Of a DNA stretch of 64,000 nt, positions 18,868 to 26,535 are shown piece after piece (within the stretch, counting starts at the first letter, position 1; every line of letters begins with the position of its first letter). The stretch is taken from positions 1-64,000 of the forward strand of contig CACISU010000002.1 in NCBI GenBank assembly GCA_902589345.1, given 5' to 3'. Under the pieces are notes generated by a model. It saw only the letters and a list, made by a program, of their open reading frames with translations. It was not told the DNA's origin and did not search any database. Made by a program: the position numbers and the translations under genes. Origin of the DNA: an uncultured Pelagibacteraceae bacterium (lineage in GTDB: Bacteria > Pseudomonadota > Alphaproteobacteria > Pelagibacterales > Pelagibacteraceae).

Positions 18868-19713
18868 ATGATTTTAATAGATGGAAAAAAGGCAGCTGCT
18901 GAATTAAGAGAAGAATTAAAGAAAGAAGTTTCTGAATTAAAAGCAAAATACAATAAAATTCCTGGATTAACAGTTATTTTAATAGGAGATTTAGCACCAA
19001 GCCAAATCTATGTTCGAAATAAAGAAAAATCTGCAAATGAAGTTGGTTTAAAATCAGAAGTAATTAAATACCCAGATAAAGTGGAAGAAAAAACTGTTTT
19101 GGATAAAATTAATGAACTTAATAAAGATGATAGTGTTTCTGGTATTTTAGTTCAACTGCCTTTACCAAAACATATTGATAAGCAAAAAGTTATTGAGGCA
19201 ATTTTACCAAGTAAAGATGTAGATGGCTTTCATCCAATGAATGTTGGAAATTTATCTTCAGGTTACCAGAGCTCAGTTCCATGTACTCCGCTTGGATGCT
19301 ATTTATTAATAAAAAAAATTGAACCAAATTTAAATGGTAAAAAAGCAATCATTGTTGGTAGATCTAACTTAAATGGAAAACCAATGACACAACTTCTATT
19401 AAAAGAGAACTGTACTGTTACAATTACCCACTCTAAAACAAAAGATTTAAAAGCTGAATGCTTAAAGGGTGACATTATAGTTGCAGCAGTTGGTATACCT
19501 GAACTAGTTAAAGGTGATTGGGTTAAAAAAGATGCAATAGTTATTGATGTTGGAATTAACAAAACTGACAAAGGTATAGTTGGAGATGTTGCATTTGATG
19601 AAGTTTCTAAAGTTGCAAAAGCTTTAACACCAGTTCCAGGAGGTGTTGGCCCTATGACTATCGCTTGTTTATTGAAAAATACCATTGAGTGTTTCAAAAG
19701 ATCGCAAATTTAA
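18868..19713 (+). CDS. folD: Methylenetetrahydrofolate dehydrogenase/cyclohydrolase
   Basis: A 281-residue bifunctional FolD interconverting 5,10-methylene-, methenyl- and 10-formyl-THF. Seen are IYVRNKEKSANEVG with the catalytic lysine, GILVQLPLPKHI, the DVDGFHPMNVG block, the NADP-binding IIVGRSNLNGKP and the C-terminal PVPGGVGPMTIACL. In methyl-group-rich metabolism such as DMSP demethylation the enzyme would help oxidise folate-bound one-carbon units; that link is inference. Confidence 0.98.
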   Translation: MILIDGKKAAAELREELKKEVSELKAKYNKIPGLTVILIGDLAPSQIYVRNKEKSANEVGLKSEVIKYPDKVEEKTVLDKINELNKDDSVSGILVQLPLPKHIDKQKVIEAILPSKDVDGFHPMNVGNLSSGYQSSVPCTPLGCYLLIKKIEPNLNGKKAIIVGRSNLNGKPMTQLLLKENCTVTITHSKTKDLKAECLKGDIIVAAVGIPELVKGDWVKKDAIVIDVGINKTDKGIVGDVAFDEVSKVAKALTPVPGGVGPMTIACLLKNTIECFKRSQI

Positions 19714-19750
19714 ATATTAAATCTCTAAATTTAATCTGTTAATTTAAGTT

Positions 19751-19954
19751 ATGAAAAAACCAAAATATCCCTACAGGCTTGGAATAATATTTTTGCTACT
19801 CACTATCCCACCGGTAGGAGCGACTCAACTAGGTTGGTACCTATATGATAAGCAAACTGGTTTTGACTATGGTATGATAGTAGGAACTGTATCCGTAGTA
19901 TACGCTGCCTATTTAATGTATGAAAAAAATTGGAGAGAAGAAGATGAGGATTAA
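19751..19954 (+). CDS. Small membrane protein of unknown function (67 aa)
   Basis: A 67-residue protein with two hydrophobic stretches (about 10-30 and 41-56) and a highly acidic C-terminal tail (EEDED). I recognise no family. It could be a two-helix inner-membrane protein with both ends in the cytoplasm. It lies 37 bases after folD and just upstream of the photolyase gene, separated from it by a 13-codon reading frame. Confidence 0.65.
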   Translation: MKKPKYPYRLGIIFLLLTIPPVGATQLGWYLYDKQTGFDYGMIVGTVSVVYAAYLMYEKNWREEDED

Positions 19955-19998
19955 TTTATGAAAAAAATAATTTTTTTTGGAGTATTTACAAATTTATA

Positions 19999-21495
19999 AT
20001 GAAGTTATTTTTCATATTAGGTAATCAATTATTTCCATTAAAATATCTAAACGATTTTAAAAAAGATCACATTTTTTTTATGTCAGAAGATTATGAACTT
20101 TGCACTTACGAGAAACATCATAAACTAAAAATTTTACTTTTTTTATCTGCTATGAGATCACATTTAGATTTACTTAAAAAAAATAAATTTAACATTGAAT
20201 ATAGTAAAATTGATTCAAGTGATTTTAAAAAAGATTATTTTGATAAAATAAAAAAATTAATTAATTTAAAAAAAATTAGAGAAATTACAAGTTTTGAAAT
20301 AGAGGATAAATTTTTTGAAAAAAAAGTGCAGTATTTTGTCAAAAAAAATAATCTAGTTTGGAATAAAATTAAATCACCAATGTTTTTAAATACCAGAGAT
20401 GAATTTAGTGATTTCTTATCAAAATACAAAAGACCCTTAATGGCAACTTTTTACAAAGATACAAGAAAAAAATTAAATATATTAATGAAAAAAGATGGAA
20501 ATCCAGAAGGAGGTAAATGGAGTTTTGATGAAGATAATAGAAAAAAACTTCCTAAAAATATAAAAATTCCCAAGTTTCCAAACATAAATGAAACGAAACA
20601 TACCAAAAGTCTAAAACCTATTATTGAAAAAATGTTTAAAGATCACCCAGGTACTACCCAAAAATTTTGGTTTGCAACAGAACATAATGATGTGATTAAG
20701 TTATTTAACTTTTTCTTAAAGGAAAAATCTAATTTATTTGGTGATTATGAAGATGCGGTAGATCAGGATAATAATATTCTATTTCATAGCGCACTTAGCC
20801 CATATATAAATTTAGGTCTTTTAACTCCTGAATTCATAATTTCTAACATTTTAGACTTCCATACAAAAAATAAAATTAGACTTAATTCTTTAGAAGGTTA
20901 CGTACGACAGGTAATAGGTTGGAGAGAGTTTATGAGAGGAATTTATCAAAAACATAGTAATGAAATGGAGAAAGGCAATTTCTTTAATCAAAATAGAAAG
21001 ATGAAGGACTCATGGTATAAAGGCACAACAGGCTTACCTCCTTTAGATTACGCAATTAAAAATGCATTAAATCATGGATGGTCACATCATATAGAGAGAT
21101 TGATGATACTTTCGAATATTATGAACTTATGTGAACTTAAACCTAAAATTGTTTATAGATGGTTTATGGAAATGTTTGTAGATTCATCTGATTGGGTGAT
21201 GGTACCAAATGTTTATGGCATGGGTTTATTTAGCGATGGAGGAATTTTTTCAACTAAACCATATATATGTGGATCAAGTTACTTTATGAAAATGATGGAT
21301 TTTAAAAAAGGTGATTGGTGCAATACTATGGATGGACTGTATTGGAGATTTATAAATAGAAATAGATCATTCTTTTTAAAAAATCCAAGACTTTCAATGA
21401 TGGTAAGAATATTTGATAAAATGAAGACAGAACGAAAAAAATTAATATTGAAAGAAGCAGAAAAATTTATAAACAAAAATACATATGGCAATTAA
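19999..21495 (+). CDS. FeS-BCP/PhrB-type photolyase or cryptochrome
   Basis: A 498-residue deoxyribodipyrimidine photolyase-related protein of the bacterial (6-4) photolyase/CryPro class. An N-terminal alpha/beta antenna domain (ILGNQLFP) is followed by a helical FAD domain with SALSPYINLGLLTPE, RQVIGWREFMRGIY, LNHGWSHHIERLMIL and WVMVPNVYGMGLFSDGG. Of the four [4Fe-4S] ligands expected in this class, only one appears at an equivalent place (Cys441; see findings). Its ATG overlaps a short upstream frame's stop (TAATG), and its end overlaps the DCC gene by 11 bases. Blue-light DNA repair is the likely role. Confidence 0.88.
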   Translation: MKLFFILGNQLFPLKYLNDFKKDHIFFMSEDYELCTYEKHHKLKILLFLSAMRSHLDLLKKNKFNIEYSKIDSSDFKKDYFDKIKKLINLKKIREITSFEIEDKFFEKKVQYFVKKNNLVWNKIKSPMFLNTRDEFSDFLSKYKRPLMATFYKDTRKKLNILMKKDGNPEGGKWSFDEDNRKKLPKNIKIPKFPNINETKHTKSLKPIIEKMFKDHPGTTQKFWFATEHNDVIKLFNFFLKEKSNLFGDYEDAVDQDNNILFHSALSPYINLGLLTPEFIISNILDFHTKNKIRLNSLEGYVRQVIGWREFMRGIYQKHSNEMEKGNFFNQNRKMKDSWYKGTTGLPPLDYAIKNALNHGWSHHIERLMILSNIMNLCELKPKIVYRWFMEMFVDSSDWVMVPNVYGMGLFSDGGIFSTKPYICGSSYFMKMMDFKKGDWCNTMDGLYWRFINRNRSFFLKNPRLSMMVRIFDKMKTERKKLILKEAEKFINKNTYGN

Positions 21496-21835
21496 AGTCT
21501 TTTTTAATAACTCCTGTAGCATTTGTAGATTAGAGATAAATCACTACAAAAAAATTTCCGATAGTAATTTAGAATGGATAGATATTACAAACAATGAAGA
21601 GGCCTTAAAATTTACATCAAAATCACAAGAGGAACTATTAAGAAGGCTTCATGTGATCGAAAATGGAAGGGTGACAGGAGGTGCTAAAGCTTTTATTATT
21701 ATTTGGTCAAAAATTCCAAAATATAATTTTTTAGCAAAAATTTTTTCAATTAAACCTTTGTTCATCTTATTTCATTATGTTTATGAAATAGTAGCTTACT
21801 TCTTATTTTTGAAAAATAAAAACCAATTAAAATGA
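21485..21835 (+). CDS. DCC (DUF393) thiol-oxidoreductase-like protein
   Basis: A 116-residue member of the DUF393/DCC family. The N-terminal VFFNNSCSICRLEINHYKK carries the CxxC motif in the family position (canonical D-x-x-C-x-x-C; the acidic residue is Asn here). WIDITNNEEAL and RLHVIENGRVTGGAKAFIIIW follow, with a hydrophobic C-terminal segment (about 81-108). It overlaps the photolyase gene by 11 bases and the DUF2256 gene by four. DCC proteins often neighbour photolyases; function unproven. Confidence 0.85.
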   Translation: MAIKVFFNNSCSICRLEINHYKKISDSNLEWIDITNNEEALKFTSKSQEELLRRLHVIENGRVTGGAKAFIIIWSKIPKYNFLAKIFSIKPLFILFHYVYEIVAYFLFLKNKNQLK

Positions 21836-21957
21836 AAAAAAAAAATTTACCCTCAAAAATTTGTCTAGTTTGTAGTAGGCCGTTTGTTTGGAGAAAAAAA
21901 TGGAGATTAAATTGGGATAGAGTAAAGTATTGCTCTAAAAAGTGTTCTTCTAAATAA
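21832..21957 (+). CDS. DUF2256 small zinc-finger-like protein (41 aa)
   Basis: A 41-residue protein starting at an ATGA overlap with the preceding gene. The sequence has two CxxC-type pairs (KICLVCSRPF and YCSKKCSSK) flanking the invariant FVWRKKW...NWD stretch, which is the DUF2256 signature. These proteins are commonly encoded near, or fused to, cryptochrome/photolyase genes; the four cysteines probably bind zinc. The last eight bases overlap the end of the convergent photolyase-like gene. Confidence 0.88.
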   Translation: MKKKNLPSKICLVCSRPFVWRKKWRLNWDRVKYCSKKCSSK

Positions 21958-23095
21958 ATTCTTGAACTATCTTAGGTATATAGTTTTTAAAATTAAAAAA
22001 ACCTTTATTACAATATCTCCAAGAATACTGATCAATTTTTCTATATAAAAATGAAATATTTTTTATATTGTTTGAGCTCAAGTAATCAAGATTTTCACCG
22101 ACGGAAGGATATAAAGCCAAAAGATTTTCTTTAACATCTTTTAGATCTTCTATACCGATCATTTCACAATTTAAGGATTTGCTATTTAAGTTTTCTATTT
22201 GATCGTTTATTAGAGATTTTTTAAAATCTATTACTTTTTCATCTAATTTAGTTTGTCTTGTCTTGTTTTCGTTAAACACAAAATAAAGATTTTTAAATGA
22301 TTGATCTTTAAAATCACTTTGTTCAAAACAGAGATTGTTTTCAAATATTAATAAATTCTGATTATTTGATATATTTGAGCTTAAAAAACTATTGTCTATA
22401 ATCGAGTAATTTTTCTCATCTATTATTGGAACTGGATTTTCATTAATTTTAATATTATTAAATCTACTATTGGTAAATTTTTTTATATTCCATTCTGATG
22501 CAACATAATTTTTACCTTTTGTTTGGATACCTGCAACCCATCGCCACCCTAAAGTATTAGATGCGCAGTCACCATCATAAAGATACCTCATAAAAAAATC
22601 TGCACCCAGTTGCCAAGGTAAACCAAGAGTAAAAATCCAAATACTTGCAAACCACATTCTAGTGTGATTGTGAAGATAATTATAATTTTTTAATTCCTCT
22701 ACCCAAGTATTAAAACATTGAACTTTAGTTTTTCCTTCAATTGCATCAAAATAATTTTTATTATTTATGTATTCTTGTTTTAACTTTTTTAAATCTGTCA
22801 GGTAATCTGACCATACATTTGGTCTTAATTCTAACCAACCTTTCCAATATATTCGCCATAAAACTTCTTGAATAAACTTTTCATTTTTGGGAAAAGAAAA
22901 TTTTTTTAATGATAATTTAATAACTTCTTTTTCACTAATTATTCCATGAGTAATATATGGTGATAAACAGGATATATTTGATCTTTCATTTGGACCAAAA
23001 TCAAAATTTCTGAGTTTTGAGTAGTTATATAAACCACTTTCAATAAAATTATTCAGCTTTTTTAATGCCGCCTCTCTTGACGGTTCAAAATGCAT
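21950..23095 (-). CDS. Photolyase-family FAD-binding protein with a C-terminal extra domain
   Basis: A 381-residue protein that starts directly with the photolyase FAD-binding core: SCLSPYITHGIIS (~42), VLWRIYWKGWLELRP (~78), LHNHTRMWFASIW (~141) and DGDCASNTLGWRWVAGIQTKGK (174-195). The usual N-terminal antenna domain is absent. About 135 C-terminal residues (from ~247) instead look like an alternating alpha/beta fold (NLLIFENNLCF, NLYFVFNEN, NISFLYRKID). It probably handles UV lesions or senses light. It follows the 39-residue peptide gene by six bases. Confidence 0.85.
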   Translation of the reverse strand: MHFEPSREAALKKLNNFIESGLYNYSKLRNFDFGPNERSNISCLSPYITHGIISEKEVIKLSLKKFSFPKNEKFIQEVLWRIYWKGWLELRPNVWSDYLTDLKKLKQEYINNKNYFDAIEGKTKVQCFNTWVEELKNYNYLHNHTRMWFASIWIFTLGLPWQLGADFFMRYLYDGDCASNTLGWRWVAGIQTKGKNYVASEWNIKKFTNSRFNNIKINENPVPIIDEKNYSIIDNSFLSSNISNNQNLLIFENNLCFEQSDFKDQSFKNLYFVFNENKTRQTKLDEKVIDFKKSLINDQIENLNSKSLNCEMIGIEDLKDVKENLLALYPSVGENLDYLSSNNIKNISFLYRKIDQYSWRYCNKGFFNFKNYIPKIVQEFI

Positions 23096-23101
23096 AAAAT
23101 C

Positions 23102-23221
23102 TTATTTAAGTATTAAATATCCAATTAATAACATCCAGAAAAAAGCATAGTAATAATAAATATACTTTTTTGTAAACAATGCAGGAATATTACTTTTATT
23201 TATTTTTTTATTTTTTTTCAT
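23102..23221 (-). CDS. 39-residue membrane peptide
   Basis: A short frame fills the gap between the SDR and the photolyase-like gene: its ATG overlaps the SDR stop (AAATGA) and its stop is six bases before the next ATG. The product has a lysine-rich start (MKKNKKINK) and one hydrophobic, tyrosine-rich helix (residues 20-38, including AFFWMLLIGYLIL). I recognise no family. The exact fit between two co-directional genes supports a real coding sequence; length alone does not. Confidence 0.6.
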   Translation of the reverse strand: MKKNKKINKSNIPALFTKKYIYYYYAFFWMLLIGYLILK

Positions 23222-23931
23222 TTTATAGAAGATCTCCCACCATCTACTCCAATAATCTGACCTGTTATCCAAGAACTTTCATCTGTAAGTAAAAACTTAG
23301 CCATTGCCGCAGCATCTTTTCCTTCTCCAATTCTTTTCATAGGATGAGCTTTTGCAATACCTTCGGCTATAGGAGCATTTTTTAAAATAGGTTCAGATAT
23401 TTTTGATTTAGTTAAACTTGGGGCAATACAATTAACTCTTATGTATGGCGCAAACTCTGCCGCAAGTGAAACTGTTAGTCCTTCCACAGCTGCTTTGGTA
23501 GAAGAAATTATTGAGTGATTTGAAAATCCTCTTTTAGCAGCTACAGTAGAAAAAAGTACAATTGATCCTTTATTTTTTTTTAAATTTTCTTGAAAACCTT
23601 TTATAATATCAAATGCTGAATACAGATTTAATTTCATACACTTGTGAAAATCTTTTTCAGTAACATTTTTTATAGGCTTTAAATCTATAGATCCAACACA
23701 ATAAGCGATACCTTTTATATCTTCAATTTCAGCTTTTATTTTTTCTACAAATCCATCCTCTAAAACATCAGCTACACTAAATGTATAATCTAAATTTTTT
23801 GCAATATCTTCTAGTTCAGTATTTTTCCTAGCTACAAGGTGAATATTATCGTATCCCGATTTTTTTAATTGATTTGCTAAACTAGATCCAATTGAGCCTG
23901 TAGCACCAAAAATTAAATACTTAGCATTCAT
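23218..23931 (-). CDS. Short-chain dehydrogenase/reductase
   Basis: A 237-residue classical SDR. The N-terminal FGATGSIGSSLANQL is the NAD(P)-binding glycine motif. YCVG replaces the usual NNAG, the catalytic serine lies in VLFSTVAAKRG, and the tyrosine of the Y-x-x-x-K motif is replaced by Ser (SSTKAAVEG), while the lysine is kept. The C-terminal WITGQIIGVDGG is typical. The missing tyrosine suggests altered or lost oxidoreductase activity. The substrate is unknown; the gene is linked to the photolyase-like gene through the 39-residue frame. Confidence 0.88.
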   Translation of the reverse strand: MNAKYLIFGATGSIGSSLANQLKKSGYDNIHLVARKNTELEDIAKNLDYTFSVADVLEDGFVEKIKAEIEDIKGIAYCVGSIDLKPIKNVTEKDFHKCMKLNLYSAFDIIKGFQENLKKNKGSIVLFSTVAAKRGFSNHSIISSTKAAVEGLTVSLAAEFAPYIRVNCIAPSLTKSKISEPILKNAPIAEGIAKAHPMKRIGEGKDAAAMAKFLLTDESSWITGQIIGVDGGRSSIK

Positions 23932-23942
23932 GTTTAGATGAT

Positions 23943-24326
23943 TTACTTACGTTTTTTTTTTGGACTAATTCCAAGTTTATCGCTATGTCGCAACCTTAAA
24001 ATTACTATTGCGGCAGCAATTAATACTATAGCTACAGCTTCATAAACCAGGCCAGAAGGATCCATTTCTTTACCTTGTAATATAATAAAACGAGATAAGG
24101 CCGTTATTGCAATTAATAATGGCAATGTAATACTTATTGACTGCTGATCCCAGAAAACTCTTACCATTGCTAAAACTTCTAGATAAAGAAACATTAATAA
24201 TAAGTCAGCTAAAGTTACTGACTTTTCTAGAAACATTGTCTTTATTTCAATACCAACGGCAATAACAGTACTAATTAAGATTATTGATAATAAGATTAAT
24301 TGTAAATTTTTAGTTATTTTTTCCAT
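23943..24326 (-). CDS. PsiE family protein
   Basis: A 127-residue membrane protein with four hydrophobic segments. The stretch LLLMFLYLEVLAMVRVFWDQQ (about 42-62) and the following LPLLIAITALSRFIIL match the phosphate-starvation-inducible E family. Function is unknown even in E. coli. It starts the minus-strand group PsiE, SDR, 39-residue peptide, photolyase-like. Its upstream region contains nested inverted repeats. Confidence 0.82.
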   Translation of the reverse strand: MEKITKNLQLILLSIILISTVIAVGIEIKTMFLEKSVTLADLLLMFLYLEVLAMVRVFWDQQSISITLPLLIAITALSRFIILQGKEMDPSGLVYEAVAIVLIAAAIVILRLRHSDKLGISPKKKRK

Positions 24327-24373
24327 TACTAAAAAATATAAGTATTTTAAAAATGCTATTTGTCTTTAATATT

Positions 24374-24423
24374 TTTTGTCGCACTCAATTAATCACTGAT
24401 TATTCAAGGTACATGCGACAAAA
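24374..24423. repeat. Nested inverted repeats between divergent genes
   Basis: A perfect 10-bp inverted repeat, TTTTGTCGCA (24374-24383) with TGCGACAAAA (24414-24423), encloses a second palindrome, TAATCACTGATTA (24390-24402, six-base arms around one base). It lies between the divergent PsiE gene and the 72-residue gene. It could be a regulator-binding site or fold into RNA; neither is shown. Confidence 0.6.
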
Positions 24424-24477
24424 GATAAAAGCAAAATATTTTGAAATAAATCAAATGATATATAGGTAATCTTAGAT

Positions 24478-24696
24478 ATGTTCAAAGTTATAATTTTATA
24501 TGAAATATTTTTCTTTCTTTTTTGGAATGTAATTTATTTTGGTGCCGATTTAGAAGCTTTTGCTAAAAGTGAAACGATGAAATTTATTTACATCATTTTA
24601 TCATCAATGGCATTGGGATTTGTTTTAATAAATACAATGAGATTCACACTTGGAAAAATTCCAGACCCCAGAAAAGTAATTAAAATAAAAGAATAA
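24478..24696 (+). CDS. Small membrane protein of unknown function (72 aa)
   Basis: A 72-residue protein with two hydrophobic helices (about 4-22 and 35-53) and a basic C-terminal tail (KIPDPRKVIKIKE). I recognise no family. It stands alone, divergent from PsiE and convergent with argG, one base from the argG stop. Good codon use and conserved-looking topology suggest a real gene. Confidence 0.6.
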   Translation: MFKVIILYEIFFFLFWNVIYFGADLEAFAKSETMKFIYIILSSMALGFVLINTMRFTLGKIPDPRKVIKIKE

Positions 24697-24697
24697 A

Positions 24698-25876
24698 CTA
24701 TTTTATTTTTCTTTTATGATAATTAATAAATTTTTCTATGTTAGTTTTATTAAATGTTTTGTTTTCTTCAAAAGAAACTTTTTTCATAGAGTATGCATTA
24801 CTTTTTGTTTGTCTTGAGACAATAATAATATTTCCCTTATAAAGTTTGAGTTTAACAGAACCATTTACTTTATTTTTTTTTTTATCAACAATTTTTTGAA
24901 GTTTAAATCTTGCTTTTGAATACCAGTATCCATTATATATAAGTTCTGCGTACTTAGGCATTATCTCATCTTTTTTATGCATCGTTTCTTTGTCTAAAGT
25001 TACAGACTCAATTGCTCTATGTGCGTTAACTAATACAGTTCCTCCAGGAGTCTCATAAACTCCTCTCGATTTTATTCCAATAAATCTGTTTTCAACCAAA
25101 TCAACTCTGCCAATTCCATTTTTCCCAGCAATAGAATTTAATCTTTCTAAAAGTTTTGAAGGAGATAATTTTTTACCATTAATTGTTATTGGATTACTGT
25201 TTTTAAATCCAATAGTTACAAATGATGCTTTATTAGGTGCTTTTTCTGGAGAAGTTGTTCTTTGAAATATATATTCTGGAGCTGAATTTTTTGGATTTTC
25301 TAATTTTTTTCCCTCAGTTGATGTATGAAATAAATTATCATCCACAGAGAATGGTGGAGCACCTTTCTTATCTTTAGGAATTGATATTCCATGCTTTTTT
25401 GCATAATTAATTAGATCTGATCTAGATTTAAGTTTCCAAATTCTCCAAGGAGCTATTATTTTTATCTTTGGCCCAAAATAATGATATCCTAATTCAAATC
25501 TTACCTGATCATTACCTTTTCCAGTTGACCCGTGAGAAACTGCATAAGCTTTAAATTTTTTAGCAACTCTTATTTGATCTTTAGCGATTAGTGGTCTTGC
25601 AATTGAGGTTCCTAATAAATAAATACCCTCATAGAGAGCATGTCCTCTTATCATTGGATAAACATAGTCTTTAACAAAAGTATCTTTTAAATTTTTTATA
25701 ATTATTTTATTTACACCAAGTCTTCTTGCATTTTTAATTATTTTTTTTTTATTTATTTCTTGACCAATATCTGCTGTGTAAGCAATAACTTCTGCTTTAT
25801 AATTTTCTTGAAGCCATTTTAAAATAATAGAAGTATCCAACCCACCTGAATAAGCAAGTACTATTTTTTTTTTCAT
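24698..25876 (-). CDS. argG: Argininosuccinate synthase
   Basis: A 392-residue ArgG, which joins citrulline and aspartate with ATP in arginine synthesis. The ATP pyrophosphatase motif AYSGGLDTSIILKWL is at the N-terminus; HGSTGKGNDQVRFELG and the C-terminal PGGTVLVNAHRAIESVT are conserved. The next upstream gene (TIGR02466) stops on the first base of this ORF, so translation is probably coupled. Confidence 0.97.
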   Translation of the reverse strand: MKKKIVLAYSGGLDTSIILKWLQENYKAEVIAYTADIGQEINKKKIIKNARRLGVNKIIIKNLKDTFVKDYVYPMIRGHALYEGIYLLGTSIARPLIAKDQIRVAKKFKAYAVSHGSTGKGNDQVRFELGYHYFGPKIKIIAPWRIWKLKSRSDLINYAKKHGISIPKDKKGAPPFSVDDNLFHTSTEGKKLENPKNSAPEYIFQRTTSPEKAPNKASFVTIGFKNSNPITINGKKLSPSKLLERLNSIAGKNGIGRVDLVENRFIGIKSRGVYETPGGTVLVNAHRAIESVTLDKETMHKKDEIMPKYAELIYNGYWYSKARFKLQKIVDKKKNKVNGSVKLKLYKGNIIIVSRQTKSNAYSMKKVSFEENKTFNKTNIEKFINYHKRKIK

Positions 25877-26535
25877 TAATTTGTAATTAAATCAATCTTT
25901 GAATTTGCAGAAACAATTATTCTATTCTCTTCTCCAGAATATGGGTGAGATCCGTGATATAAATAACTTGGCCAGACAACCAACTTTCCTTCTTGGCCTT
26001 CCATAATTGCAGTTAAATCTGTGCTGTAAGTTTGGCTCCCAAAATCGATATTTGATCCTGCTGTATAAGGTTTTAAAAAATAAGTTGAGCCATTAATTTT
26101 TTTTGAATCTTTCCCAATTTGTACATAATACACACAACTATAACTTCCACCGTGATTATGTGGAAATACAACTCCCCCTTTGTTATATCTAATAAACCAA
26201 GACTCTGTAATTTCTACATTAAATTTGGGTTTTTGTTCCATATTATCAATCAATTTTTTGTTTGAATTATTAGACATTGCCATGAAGCCCTGGGATATAA
26301 ACTTTAAGAGTTTATTAAATGCAGAATTTTTTTCTTGATGAACGCTATAACTACTTTCATATAAATTATAATTTTCATACTCTCCTTTTGCTTTTCTATG
26401 TGGATTACCTTCAGGGTATTTATTTTCGTATTCTTTAAAAAAATTTAATAATTCATTTTTAATTGCATCATGTTCAGGATTATAAAATTCTCCAATTTGT
26501 ACAGGCCACATATTGTGAATTTTATTTTCTGACAT
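25876..26535 (-). CDS. TIGR02466-like putative 2OG-Fe(II) oxygenase
   Basis: A 219-residue protein with the double-stranded beta-helix pattern of TIGR02466 proteins: ITESWFIRYNKGG, the first metal-ligand region VFPHNHGGSYSCVYYVQ, a late second-histidine region VWPSYLYHGSHPYSG and ENRIIVSANSKI with an arginine that would bind the 2-oxoglutarate carboxylate. The spacing fits Fe(II)/2OG oxygenases. The substrate is unknown. It shares its end with argG and starts directly at the end of the IalB-like gene. Confidence 0.78.
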   Translation of the reverse strand: MSENKIHNMWPVQIGEFYNPEHDAIKNELLNFFKEYENKYPEGNPHRKAKGEYENYNLYESSYSVHQEKNSAFNKLLKFISQGFMAMSNNSNKKLIDNMEQKPKFNVEITESWFIRYNKGGVVFPHNHGGSYSCVYYVQIGKDSKKINGSTYFLKPYTAGSNIDFGSQTYSTDLTAIMEGQEGKLVVWPSYLYHGSHPYSGEENRIIVSANSKIDLITN

